Below are positions 1 to 10,154 of a stretch of 64,000 nt of DNA, one piece after another (position 1 is the first letter of the stretch; each line of letters opens with the position of its first letter). This stretch comes from Tolypocladium sp. Sup5 PDA-1 (lineage: Eukaryota; Ascomycota; Sordariomycetes; Hypocreales; Ophiocordycipitaceae). The stretch is taken from positions 1,137,060 through 1,201,059 of the forward strand of contig JPHH03000004.1 of the NCBI GenBank assembly GCA_000750105.3. Direction: 5' to 3'. Below the pieces are notes generated by a model, which did not search any database, was not told the origin of the DNA, and saw only the letters and a list, made by a program, of their open reading frames with translations. A program made the translations under genes and the position numbers.

Positions 1-1006
1 TGGGAGCGTTGACGGCGCTGGTGGGCAGTCCGCCGCGCAGAATCTCCAGCACCTGCGTGCAGACGTCCATGGAGACATTCTCCTGCGCCTCCACCGTGGA
101 CGCTCCCAGGTGAGGCGTTGCCATGACCTTGGGGTGCTTGACGAGCTCGGCGGCCGTCGAGTCTGCGGCGGGCGGCTCCGAGGTGAAGACGTCGAGCCCG
201 GCGCCGGCAATCCAGCCCTCGTTGAGCGCTTTCAGCAGCGCGGCCTCGTTGTACACGCCCCCCCGAGCAACGTTGAGGATCCGGGCCGTCTTCTTCATCG
301 TCTGGAACTCGGCTTCCCCAATCAGGTCCATGGTGGTGGCCAGCAGGGGCGTGTGAATGGTGAGGAAGTCGACCTCGGGCAGCATGCCCTTTAGTTCGGG
401 CACCAGCTCAACGCCGGCTTCGCGGGCGATGTCGGCGCTGGCGTAGGGGTCGACGGCCTTGACTTGCATGCCCAGTCCTTTGGCCATCCGGGCTACGTTG
501 AGGCCGACCTTGCCCAGACCGACGATGCCCAGTGTCTTTCGTCCGACCTCGACGCCGACAAGCTTGCTTCGCTCCCACTTGCCGCCCTTGACACTACCGT
601 CTGCACGACCAATGTTGCGAGCCGTCGCGAGGAGGAGTGCTATCGTGTGCTCGGCGGCAGCCAGTATGTTGCCGGCCGGCGAGTTGATGACGATGATGCC
701 CTGGTTTGTCGCCGCCGGGACATTGATGTTGTCGACGCCGACGCCGGCACGGGCGACGACCTTGAGCTTCCTGCCGGCTTGCAGCACCTCGGCGGTCACC
801 TGGGTCTCGGACCGCACGATGAGGCCATGGTAGCCGGGGATGATGGATATCAGCTCGCCTGCCGCAAGCCCAAGCTTGACGTCGACGTCGAAGTGAGGGG
901 TCAGCAGGGCGAGGCCGTCTTGCGAGACCTTTTCGGGGACGAGGATACGAGGGCGGTTGGGTGTGGTTTGGCCCGAGGCCTCATGGACAGCAGAGGGAGC
1001 CATCAT
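1..1006 (-). CDS. SER33: D-3-phosphoglycerate dehydrogenase, 3' end cut off by the window edge
   Basis: Catalyses the NAD-dependent oxidation of 3-phosphoglycerate to 3-phosphohydroxypyruvate, the first step of serine synthesis, in the cytosol. About 335 residues are visible with no intron. The N-terminal substrate-binding half (residues about 19-115) contains RAGVGVDNINV. The NAD-binding domain follows with the glycine-rich GIVGLGKVGLNVARM near residues 160-173. The catalytic histidine sits in TPHLGAST near the window edge. The C-terminal regulatory (ACT-type) part lies beyond position 1. The start was taken at the first ATG of an ATG-ATG pair (1006 or 1003). The fold and motifs are those of the long, bacterial-like PGDH class. 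Identification is firm. The gene symbol is by analogy with yeast. Confidence 0.93.
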   Translation of the reverse strand, partial: MMAPSAVHEASGQTTPNRPRILVPEKVSQDGLALLTPHFDVDVKLGLAAGELISIIPGYHGLIVRSETQVTAEVLQAGRKLKVVARAGVGVDNINVPAATNQGIIVINSPAGNILAAAEHTIALLLATARNIGRADGSVKGGKWERSKLVGVEVGRKTLGIVGLGKVGLNVARMAKGLGMQVKAVDPYASADIAREAGVELVPELKGMLPEVDFLTIHTPLLATTMDLIGEAEFQTMKKTARILNVARGGVYNEAALLKALNEGWIAGAGLDVFTSEPPAADSTAAELVKHPKVMATPHLGASTVEAQENVSMDVCTQVLEILRGGLPTSAVNAP

Positions 1007-1873
1007 GTAACCTATACGTCACCAGTGCGGCGAGCTCAGCGTGGTCAAGCTTGTACACGCCGATGGAAGAATAGTCTGTCAAGGGAGGGATAGCAGCAGC
1101 TTAAGACTCGTGGGTAGGACGAAAGCGAGGGGGGTGTAGGAATACAAGATGACGTCTAAAGCCGAGACCCTTTAAAATATGAGGTGGCGGAGGAACGTAG
1201 GTAGCACCTGGCCGAAAGCTTACCTTAGGTGGCACACGTCCAGTCAGATACAACCCAGTATTATTACTCCGTACGGATTCATCAAGGTATGTAGCCGATG
1301 GATCCCCCTTCGGAAACGTAAACCTATCCGGTCGTTTACAGGGCGATGTCCCGACGCCAGCCCAGCTAGTAGTCGAGTCCGTAGGACGAAGCAGCAATGC
1401 CGGCGAGGGCTGAGCTGACCCTCCAGTGCCCCCACCGTTGCAGCGACATGCAGCTCTCATGCATCGGGCCAATCCACGGTCCCTTCCGGTCGAGGTGGAC
1501 GGCGTGCAAGGGTGTGCTAGTTGGAGAAGTGGGCTGTGGCTGCCGTCCATCTACCCCACCAACCCACGTTCCCCTCGACCTCCCGAGTGCCCCGCGATGC
1601 TGATCAGTCAGACTGGGCGTGGTGGAATCGTATCCCCCTCATTCGACCTCTTACTGCCTCGCTTGCTACCTAGGGGCTTGATGTATTTTAATTGCAGCAT
1701 CTAGAGCCTCGGAAAAGGCGATGGGGGAATATCCTTCCTCCCGGTCGTCACCTTCGGCCGTCGCCAAGCGACATGGATGCGTACATGGTCGGCTCGCGCT
1801 ATTTCCCCGAACCGCGACGTAAGGATCACGCACATATGCCGCAACATGGTCAGTAAGCACTGCAGCGGGCCTC
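1007..1873. other. Intergenic, upstream of the PGDH gene
   Basis: I see no coding sequence here. It should carry the promoter of the leftward PGDH gene and the 3' end of the leftward membrane-protein gene. It holds one exact copy of the recurrent 9-mer TACTCCGTA (1265-1273). Confidence 0.6.
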
Positions 1874-2501
1874 CTACTCTGTCTTTTGCCGGGCCGTGTC
1901 TCTCCCTACACCAACCAGCCAGAGCGTGCGTGCCTCCATCCATGCAACCGGCACCCAGACGTTGATGGCGGCGTACATGTCCATGCCCGACCAACTGGGC
2001 ATCGGAAGCACCGCTCCGGCTCCAACAACGGCCAGGACGCTCACCGAGTGAAACATGTCAAACACGAGAAACGCCGTCAGCACGGCCGCAGTCACCGCCT
2101 CTGCATCCTCTGCATCCCGTAGCCTGTACCGCGCCGTGTAGATGAGCACCGGCTCGACGACGGCGCTGAAGCCCAGCGCCGCCATGAACTGGTACAGCAC
2201 AGCGCGCAGCTGCGGCGTGTGCCATGCAGACGATTTATCGCAGGATGTGTGCGCCGGGCCACGCTCGAACAACAGCCCGGAGCTGTTGGCAGGGGCCAGC
2301 GAGTTGGAGTGGTTCGCTGGGGAGACGACGATGGCGACGAGTGCCACGCAGATGACGGCAGGCTGGGCCGGCGGATCAGCCCATGCACTGCTGCCCAGGA
2401 AGTGTCGGACAGCTCACCTCGAGCACGAGAAAAAGGAATAGATACGGCGTTGGCAGGAGGCGGCCAATTGCACCGCCCGAGGCGTTCGTTGACGCCCGCA
2501 T
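1874..2501 (-). CDS. Small four-helix membrane protein, unknown function
   Basis: Two-exon model: exon 1 2418-2501 (28 codons from ATG), a 55-nt intron 2363-2417 (GTGAGC...CAG, branch-like GCTGAT), and exon 2 1874-2362. The product is 190 residues. The splice joins LFLFLVLE to PAVICVALVAIVV, making one uninterrupted first hydrophobic helix, which supports the model. Hydrophobic segments lie near residues 15-43, 83-107, 119-144 and 155-182. A loop of about 35 residues with HTSCDKSSAWHTPQ separates helices 1 and 2. There is no known domain I can name. The exon-2 frame has a stop just upstream of the acceptor side, so an unspliced model would lose helix 1. The function is unknown. Confidence 0.7.
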
Positions 2502-2752
2502 GGGATTTCCCTTTCCAGCCAGGTTGATGTCTTGATGGTGTACGACTGTTACGTAGTACGTCCAGATTTGGTTTTGTAAGGCTTCACGAGGTGGGCTGCG
2601 ACTCTACGAGAAAGTCTCCCAACGAGCAGCTTATCTAAGCGTCATCACAAGCACACATCAAAACGGCCTCGACGCTCAAAATGCTGCTTTTAATTGCTTT
2701 AATGTGATCTTTTATTGCCAACTTTTGGTGGTTAAAGTGCCGATCCGTCCGC

Positions 2753-3948
2753 TCAGACCTTGTACGACTCGCTGTACAGTGGGTTCTGCACAACCTCAAC
2801 CCAGTACCCGTCGGGATCCAGCAAGAACGCGACATTCTTCATCCGCCCGTCCGTAAGCCTCTTCTTCCAGGTGCACTTCAGGTCCTCGAACCGCTGGCAG
2901 GCGGCATCGAGGTCGTCGACCGCCATGCCTACACAATAAGTTAGCACGACACATCCTCCCCGCCGAGATGCCCACATGGGCGAGCACTTACAGATGTGGC
3001 CAAAGCCCTGCGGCTCCTCGTTGCCGCTGTGGTACTTGAATTTCTCGTCCTTTTCGGTGCCGTAGTTCCAGGTCAGCTCCAAAAGTCCCTCGCGGTGGCT
3101 CGTCTTGCCGTCCTTGGGCAGGCCCTGCGTGCCAGGGTAGGCGAGGAAGTAGAGGTTGAAGCCGGCGGCCTGCGCCTCGTGGGTCCTGACGAGGGACATT
3201 CCCATAACGTCCTGATAGAACTTGAGAGACTTTTCAGCATCCTTGACGCGGATCATGGTGTGGTTCTGCAAAACGTTAGCTAATTCGTCTTCTAGTCTGT
3301 CAGGTCAGAGACAGCCTACCATGCGATACGTGGTCACGTCAGTCTCCTTGATGCTAGCCGTCTCCTCGACAGGCTTCTGTCCGATGATCTCGACCCAGTA
3401 GCCATCAGGGTCCAGCACGAACGCAATGTGGTTCATCCGCCCGTCCGTCAGCTTCTTCTGGAACTTGTAGCCGGCATCCTCGATTCGCTGGCAGGCGGCC
3501 TGGATGTTGTCCACGCTAATGCAGGTGTGGCCGTAGCCGCGGTTCGGCTCCGTGTTGCCGTTGTTGATCTTATACAACGGGTCGTTCTCAGTGCCGTAGT
3601 TGTGGGTCAGCTCGATGACGCCCTCGCGGTCGATGGCATCATTGCCGTGGGAAACCGCCCCGGGGCTGTTGTAGCCCATGAAGTAGAGGTCAAACTTGGC
3701 TTCCGAGAACTGCATCTTCCTGACCACGGACAAGCCCAGGAACTCGTAGAACTTGACTGCAGACGGGGTGAGCGCTGGACGTCACTCGAGGTTCGGCATG
3801 TTGAGTTGTGCTTACCAGATTCCTTGGGGTCCTTGACTCGAATCCTAAGCCAACGTTAGCCGGTGCAAGCACTAGACGAATAAGCTTCTCAACAAGCTTA
3901 CATCGAGTGGTTGAACTTGTACGTGCTCAGATCCGTTACGCTCGCCAT
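2753..3948 (-). CDS. GLO1: Lactoylglutathione lyase (glyoxalase I), two-domain fungal type
   Basis: Isomerises the methylglyoxal-glutathione hemithioacetal to S-lactoylglutathione, detoxifying methylglyoxal in the cytosol. Five exons: 3902-3948, 3816-3844 (29 nt), 3320-3756, 2992-3265 and 2753-2928. The introns are 57, 59, 54 and 63 nt. The sum is 321 codons, giving 320 residues, close to the usual fungal length (about 320-330). The two VOC-fold repeats are obvious: each starts NH(S/T)MIRVKD, runs through a GY/GFGH segment, and ends LTDGRM followed by FxLDPDGYWVE. Each repeat supplies one metal-ligand set in the known family. The start at 3948 gives MASVTDLSTYKFNHSM. The tiny second exon is easy to miss in automatic models. 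Confidence 0.95.
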
Positions 3949-4986
3949 GGCTGCGGTTCTCAGTTGTTGTCCTAGACGAGTTTAGCTTCAGGTCCCTGCT
4001 TCATCACGAGTGGGCTGACATACTTGGTGCGGGAACCTTGAGGGATGTTGGTCTCAGTGGTGTGAGGATGGCCTGGAGGCTTCTGAGTCGCTGCGCAGCT
4101 CTCAGTGTGTTCATCAGGGTATGTGGCTCTGGATGAGAAGCGGATGTTTACTCGGTCGAGTTTAAGGACGACTACCCAGTACCCACGATGCCCCGCTGCA
4201 GCCCCGCCTCGCAATAGCCGGCGAGAGCGTCAAGATGCGGGACTGCTGACGTCAAGGCCAGTACGCTGACAAAATCTCTGAACCTGCCGACAACGCCGAG
4301 ATAGCTCCATGAGGATTTAATCAATCGTGAGCATATAATGTTTGGAACCTCAAAGACAACGGACCCTGATTAAATGGGTTTGGCAATGATTGATACCTTG
4401 GGAAACAACAGACGGAGAGCCTCTTGAGCCTCTAGGGTAGGTTCCGCTGATGCGACTCCAAAACCACGCAACCACGGTCTACCTGGCGTATACTTTGCCA
4501 GAGCAGTCCAGATATGTCGTGACACCAAGGCAGCTTGGGACTCTCCGGAGAATGCATGATGGGGGTCCAAGAGCAGCTTCATTGCCAAAGGGCCTCGTCT
4601 CAATTGCCAGGTTCATGGAGTTGAAGACTGTTGGTGCTGAAGGGTAGATGGACCAGCCCCGCTATTCCCGTCCTCAACGCGCCACAGGCGTCAGGTCTCC
4701 AGCTCCATCCACTCAACCACGCGCTGGAAGGTTTGCCTCGACTGGTGCAGCCGCATGCATCAACCCCCCACATCAACATCAACACGGTTGGCGCAGTTAG
4801 GCCCGAGGAGAATATGCTTCTCGCGTTACTGCCAACGAGTATTCACCCCTCGGCATTCTCTAGAGCAGTCTCGTCAATGGCCGAGCGCGTCGAGTGAAGC
4901 GGCTGCTGACAAGGAGAGACTGTACGCGAAACAACGGACATCGGCCCGACGGCTTGTTGGCTCAGCACACTGCTGAGGGAGGCGTG
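3949..4986. other. Intergenic, divergent promoter region
   Basis: It separates the leftward glyoxalase gene from the rightward disordered-protein gene. Reading frames inside it are short and look like no protein I know. I see no RNA gene or repeat. Confidence 0.5.
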
Positions 4987-7043
4987 ATGGAGAACCGCGG
5001 GGGCCTCGTCGACTACCCCGACGACGATGACGACTCGGTCATCATGGACAGTGATTCGGGCAAGGGCGGACGCGAGCAAGCAGGCGCGGATGCCGCCATC
5101 AGAGCCACCCGCAGGTCACCCTTGACCAAGGCGCGGTCCCTCTCTGACGGCGGAGGGACACCCTCGAAGCTGTCGCCATCGCCGCACATCGTCGAGGCTT
5201 CGCGGAAGACGTCCAAGGACGACAGCAACCTCGGGGACCTGCAGCCGCCCGTCACGCCGCGGCGCTCCGACTTCAAGGGCCTGGCGCTGCAGATGCCGCC
5301 TCGCCAGTTCACGCCTCCACCAGCCGGCTCCAACCCATACGTCAAGCCCCCGCCGCTGTCCCCAAAGCTCGACCACTCCCAGATCTACGCGTCGCCAACC
5401 AACATCCTCCCCCGCCGCTCGCGCGGCCTCGACTTCTCCCGAGCGGCAACGAGCCTGCACCACTCGACCCTCGCCGAGCAGTCGTCCCCGGACTCATCGC
5501 CCACCATCGGCGACCGAGCGATGAACATCCCGAGCCGGAGAGGCGAATATGGCGGACCCGAACAGATGTCGACGTCGCTGTGGTCGATGATGGGCAATCA
5601 CGAGAAGATGAACGTGAGCAGCTCGCTGGGGAGCAACCACGCCGTTGGATCCGATTCGTCTAGCTCCTCCAACGGTGACGACATCATGGATGAGGACATG
5701 GAAGAGGCCTACATGACGACGCCTCTGGCCAAGACCGCGGCTCCCATGGGACACGCCGGAGCTGGTGGCCCGTTCGGCTCACCCGCAATGAGCAGCCTCA
5801 TGAGCTTTCAGCAGAGACAACGGCCCCGCAAGCATCCCAAAAAGAAGGTGCGCGGGCCACTGGGCCTGGGATTCAACATCTCTGCCGCCTCCATATCCAA
5901 GTCACCGCCGAGCAGCTCGGCGCACGCGAGGAGGGAGAGCATCAGCTGGCAGGCGAACCAACTACACATATCCACCGCCGAGGCGGAAGAAGGGGCCAAG
6001 TCTCAGAGCGACGCAGACGGCGGGAGCGGAGGCGATGGGCAGATGAATGTGATTAGGCGAGCCGTTACTCGCCGGGGGAATCTCCTGGTAAGCAAGTTCA
6101 AGCGACGCCACAAGTAGATGGGCCTGCCTTGGCTGACACCCAAAACCCAGCCCAAGACGAAAACATTCGCCCGGATACGGGCTGCCCTGGCCGAAGAAGG
6201 CGCACCGGCAGATGCCGAGACTCGCAGAGAGGCAGAAGTCGTCAAGCAAGTGCGTGAGAGCGACATGGACCTGGAACCTCGCGTCCCGCCATCGGGGCCT
6301 GAACCTCCTGCGGCTGCTAGCGCGCTGTCCTCGCCTAATCTGAGGAACCTCGACTCTGCAGACGACATCCCTGAAGAGGATATGATGGGCGACCTGGCTT
6401 CGGGTCTGTCAAGCAGCTTTAAGCAACATGCGATGAAGAACTCGAAGGGTAAAACCTTTTGGGATACCTTCTCCGAATCGAGCAGCTTGGGCGGTGCTAG
6501 GACGACGCCGCCGCCCTCGGCGTTTTTGCCGCGAGGCTCCTCGTCAGGTGTAAGCGAAGACGCTGCCATGGACTCTCCATCGCTGGCGGGCCCAGCTGGC
6601 TTTTCGGTACGGAATGGTCTTGGAATAAGCTGGATCATGGTAGGCTGACCATATGATAGGGCTCACAAAGCGGCAGTAATTCAGGGCCGAGTGCCGCAGA
6701 GATTACACGCCGCATCAACAACAAGCGCCGTCGCGACGACGACTTCGATCCGACGAGCTTCAAGCGCAGGGCCGTCAGCCCCGGCATGAGCGTCCACAAC
6801 TCGCCAATTCTGCAGAGCCCGAGGCAGCGCGACTCGGCAACCTGGGGGTCACGACCGGGCAGCACGGGCGGCGACAAGGGCGGTAGCAGCGCCCCGAGCG
6901 AGACGGGCAGCATGGTTGGCACGCCTGCGAATCCGTCTGGCGGGACCGGTGGGACCGGTGGGCGTTTGAACGGCAAGGGACGAGTGGGATTCCAAGGCAT
7001 GATTGATACTAACGATGGTATCATGCGGATGAGCATCGAGTGA
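4987..7043 (+). CDS. Large disordered Ser/Pro-rich fungal protein with conserved RRGNLLPKTKTFARI segment
   Basis: Three exons: 4987-6087, 6151-6606 and 6660-7043. The introns are 63 nt (GTAAGC...GGCTGAC...CCCAG) and 53 nt. The product is 646 residues, mostly low-complexity (Ser, Pro, Asp, Gly runs) with many SP/TP sites. It opens GGLVDYPDDDDD. A basic KHPKKK patch (residues about 280-285) could be a nuclear signal. The ordered-looking core is IRRAVTRRGNLLPKTKTFAR, which spans the first splice junction and continues into a charged helix (RREAEVVKQVRESD). The C-terminal part has NNKRRRDDDFDPTSFKRRAV followed by SPGMSVHNSPIL. The first in-frame ATG is 4987; only a GTG lies upstream at 4894. I believe the core is conserved among fungi but cannot name the family. 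Confidence 0.72.
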
Positions 7044-7435
7044 TGGGACGAGCGTGGGTTGATTCGCTGGGCAGCGAACTGTTGGAAGAGTGAAGATGGA
7101 GTCTTGAAGTTGCATGGAGCATTCAACGGCGTTTGCTGGTGTTTTGGACGGCGTCTCTTGCCGGGCTGAAAAGCGATATTGTGCATTTACTTGGCCGCGA
7201 AGCCGCAATAGGATACCATAGTCTAGCGAAGACAACCTCACGTAATTCCATAATACTTTCAAATAAGTTGATCCAAGATGCAGTCGAGTCGTTCCATTAG
7301 AGGAGTCGACGGCCGCCATCCTGTTGGTATCTAATCGAACGCCTCCAAGAACTAGCCAGACAAAACCGTGTGCCATGGCACGAAAAGATACTCCTCCAAC
7401 GCCGTGATACCGCCACGCTTTGCAAAACAAGGTCT
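7044..7435. other. Convergent 3' region
   Basis: The 3' flanks of two converging genes. I see no coding sequence or structured element. Confidence 0.5.
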
Positions 7436-8179
7436 TTACTCGGAGAGATACGAGCCGTCCTCCTCCGGCACCCTGAGGGTTCCCAGCTTGTCATCGAGCC
7501 AGCGCGCGAGTTCGCCTGCGTGCCGCCTCATGGCCACGACCGACGCGGACCCGACGCTCTCGAGGCTGCTCGTTGTTTGGCCGCCGGCACTGACGAGACT
7601 CTCTACTTCGCTGGGGCTGCCGGTGGGATCGCCGTTCTCGTGGTGTGCGTGGTGGTCGGACTGGTACTCGTTCGCGGACGGCCCGACGGCGACGAAGAGC
7701 AGGCCGCACTTGAGGCGGCGGATGATGACGGTCCCGCCGCTGAGCTGCACCGTGATAGTAACTGGCTTGACGAGCTTGGCAGCGCTGCGCCTCCTCGCCT
7801 GGGCGCGGTCCTCGGGCTCATCCTCGTCCTGGACGCTCTGCAGCCCGCTGTCGTCCTCCCTGTCCTCGCTGTCGTCGTCGTCGTCGTCGGTGCCTGCGAG
7901 AACGGGCGAGCTGGCGATGGGGTCTGGGGTGCGCGAGCCGGGCAGCGCGGAGGGCAGGTCGACGGAGGAGGAGGTGTGTATGGAGAGGAGGGAGGCGGCG
8001 ACGGTGGCGTGGGTGCGCAGGAGGGCGACGGGGTGGGGGCTCGCGTGGGCGAGGAGCTTGCCGTGCGCGGTGGTGAGGAGCAGCGTCGGGAGGTGCGGCG
8101 TCTGGTTGGCGTGGAGGAAGGCGTTGAGGCGCTTGGTGAGGAGGAGGGGGGGTGTTGGGCTGGCGCCGGGTTGCGACAT
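7436..8179 (-). CDS. Roadblock/LC7-domain protein, possibly LAMTOR2-like
   Basis: A 247-residue intronless protein starting MSQPGASPTP. The pattern LTKRLNAFLHANQTPHLPTL, then LLTTAHGKLLAHAS, then VTITVQLSGGTVIIRRLKCG, then LLFVAVGPS, matches the Roadblock/LC7 fold used by Ragulator/EGO-type scaffolds and dynein light chains. Compared with an ordinary domain of about 100-125 residues, two loops are inflated. An acidic insert near residues 75-140 contains DDDDDDSEDREDD. A second, His/Ser-rich insert lies before the last helix (MRRHAGELARWLDDKL). The frame stays open upstream to 8527, but that extension is low-complexity and in a poor context, so the internal ATG at 8179 was chosen. Function in TORC1/vacuolar signalling is inference only. 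Confidence 0.7.
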   Translation of the reverse strand: MSQPGASPTPPLLLTKRLNAFLHANQTPHLPTLLLTTAHGKLLAHASPHPVALLRTHATVAASLLSIHTSSSVDLPSALPGSRTPDPIASSPVLAGTDDDDDDSEDREDDSGLQSVQDEDEPEDRAQARRRSAAKLVKPVTITVQLSGGTVIIRRLKCGLLFVAVGPSANEYQSDHHAHHENGDPTGSPSEVESLVSAGGQTTSSLESVGSASVVAMRRHAGELARWLDDKLGTLRVPEEDGSYLSE

Positions 8180-8793
8180 TGGGATGGTGGTTGTGCGGTT
8201 GCGGTTGCGAGGGCGAGGGCGAGGTTGTTCGAGAGGGCGACGGCCGAGAGCGCTGGTTGCGTGGCCGCGGTGAGACGGTGCGGTGAGACGGTGCGATTCG
8301 CTGGTGGGTAGTAGAGGCAAGCTCGCCAAAGTATGCTGAAGCTTTGGGCGAGGGATTGCGGTCGCGAGAGAGCTTGCTTGGTGGGTTCTGTGGTGTTGCG
8401 GTCGGTGAGCGGGCGAGGAGTGAGGTGAGGTTGAAGTCTGGGGTTTGCGCCCAATCTGGCGTTCCAAGTGGCGCCAGCGTTGGCACCCCTGGTCCAATGA
8501 CGGTCCTTGGCAACTAAGCAACGCCAACGTTCGACATCAAGTGCAAGCCTGTTGAATATGTGCTTTCTTTTGAAATTTACGAGTCTGCTGTGATTTTCAG
8601 ATGGGCATGCGATCAAGCCGAAAGACGAGTGTTTGATCGGGAGCGAGCCTGAGGATCTACGCCATGCATACACCCGTCGTTCTGGGCTTCTAGCACCACA
8701 AGCTGACATTCATGGCTTCACGTGTCAGAAACCGCTGGCAATGAAAAACCTAGCGAAGGAGGAGCAACATGGTTCAATAACGGTTAATCCCAA
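8180..8793. other. Intergenic, promoter of the Roadblock gene
   Basis: GC-rich, with long spurious open frames on the minus strand (continuations of the Roadblock frame). I see no independent gene. Confidence 0.5.
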
Positions 8794-10154
8794 TCAGTTG
8801 CGAGCACCGTCGTCTACATCTATATAATCCCGCCCCTCGTCCGTATCTTCCCTCCACAGCCGGAACTGCTCCTCCACCTTCTTCGCAAACGGCAAGGCCT
8901 TGGTCGTGAGCATCTTGCTTTTTGGGTCAAACTCGAGCAGGCTCCTGACCGCTCCGCGCAGCCAGTGCGAGTAGCGAGCCTTGGCCATGTAGCTGTCGAT
9001 GTTGATGACGGGGTGCTCGCAGCGTGGATCACGGCTGCGATCCCAGTCCGACACATCGTGGGTGCAGGCCGTCTCTGGGACGTGGTGACAGCCGCCCAGC
9101 AGGCAGTCGCACATGTTGTCAGCGGCGGCCTTTTCGAGACATCCTCCTTCTCTGCACTTGGTGACGTGGGCGCAGCCGTAGGGGTGGCAGACAAAGGTTA
9201 GCTGACGGCCGGTCATCATGTTGAAGAGGACGCTGCCGACGGACCAGAGCTCGTCGCTCAACGTGTACGGCCGCTTGTCCTGAACTGGGGTCAGCGTCTT
9301 CAAGATCCGGCGTCGGATTCAGGAGAGCTCACCGCTGTCCACTTCTCCGGATCCCGCGCAACCTTTGGGCGCGTTACTTCCAGCGCCTCCCAGCCTCTCT
9401 GGGTCGAAACGGCCACGCTGCAGGGCCAATCTTCTTGGCCGTAGCCATCGCCGGGGCCGAGGACGTGGCCCGTCACGGCTGCGGTGCCGAAATTCCCAAG
9501 CTTGCACAGCCCGTACATCTCTGCACCTCTGGGGTGTTGAAAGAAGACGTTGTCTGGCTCAATGGCCCGGTGGAGGATCGGATTCCAGTCCTTGTCCATG
9601 GTCGTCCACCTGGGCTCACCGGATCCATCATCCTCGGTGTCGATGGCGAGACGCTTCCCATCGTGCAGATACGTCACGGCCCGCGTCAGAGCCCTGAGGA
9701 CATGCCAGCAGAGGGACTCGGGGAGATAGTAGGCCGTAGACTGGCATGGCTGGTCCAGGAAGAGAGCGCTTAGGTTTGCCGCGTCGCAAAAGTCCCAGAC
9801 GAGGAAGCCGTCGATTACCGCGGTATTCCGCTCTCTGCCAGCGCCACCCGCGAGCGGCTGCTGCTGGATGTGGCCGGCAAGAGAGACGATGTTCTCGTGG
9901 TTGAAGATCTGGGCGATGACTGCGGCCTGGCCGAAGTTGTACAGGAGATCCGTGAGCCAGAGGCCTCCTTGCTCGCCCTTCATGCGCGACCTCTTTGCGG
10001 CGGCGGCATCGTATGCGCTGTCAAAGATGTCAATTCGGCGGGCGAGAAACTGCCCAGCTCGAGGATCTCCGGCCTTGATGGCGGTCCAGACGCCGCGCTC
10101 GATCTCCTTGACGAGCTCAAATTCTGGCATCGGGAGGCTGCTTTGCGACGACAT
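8794..10154 (-). CDS. Protein-kinase-fold protein lacking catalytic residues (pseudokinase)
   Basis: Two exons, 9333-10154 and 8794-9279, with a 53-nt intron (GTGAGC...GCTGACC...CAG); 435 residues. The kinase fold is clear: HENIVSLAGH (N-lobe), the YLHDGKR helix, a catalytic-loop equivalent HRAIEPDNVFF, a DFG equivalent GNFGTA, and SDELWSVGSVLFNMMTG for the DxWxxG segment. Key residues are missing. There is no GxGxxG loop, the VAIK lysine position reads FLARRI, HRD is HRA, and DFG is NFG. A Cys/His-rich insert follows helix F, about 60 residues from FVCHPYGCAHVTKCREGGC to RCEHP, with about ten cysteines. The ATG at 10154 was chosen; the frame upstream has only TTG. The protein is likely catalytically dead, perhaps a scaffold. 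Confidence 0.75.

Noticed and set aside
7370..8311. A 313-codon open frame on the plus strand over the Roadblock gene
   Set aside because: Repetitive Val/Gly/Glu composition without a domain. It is a GC-driven shadow of the minus-strand gene.
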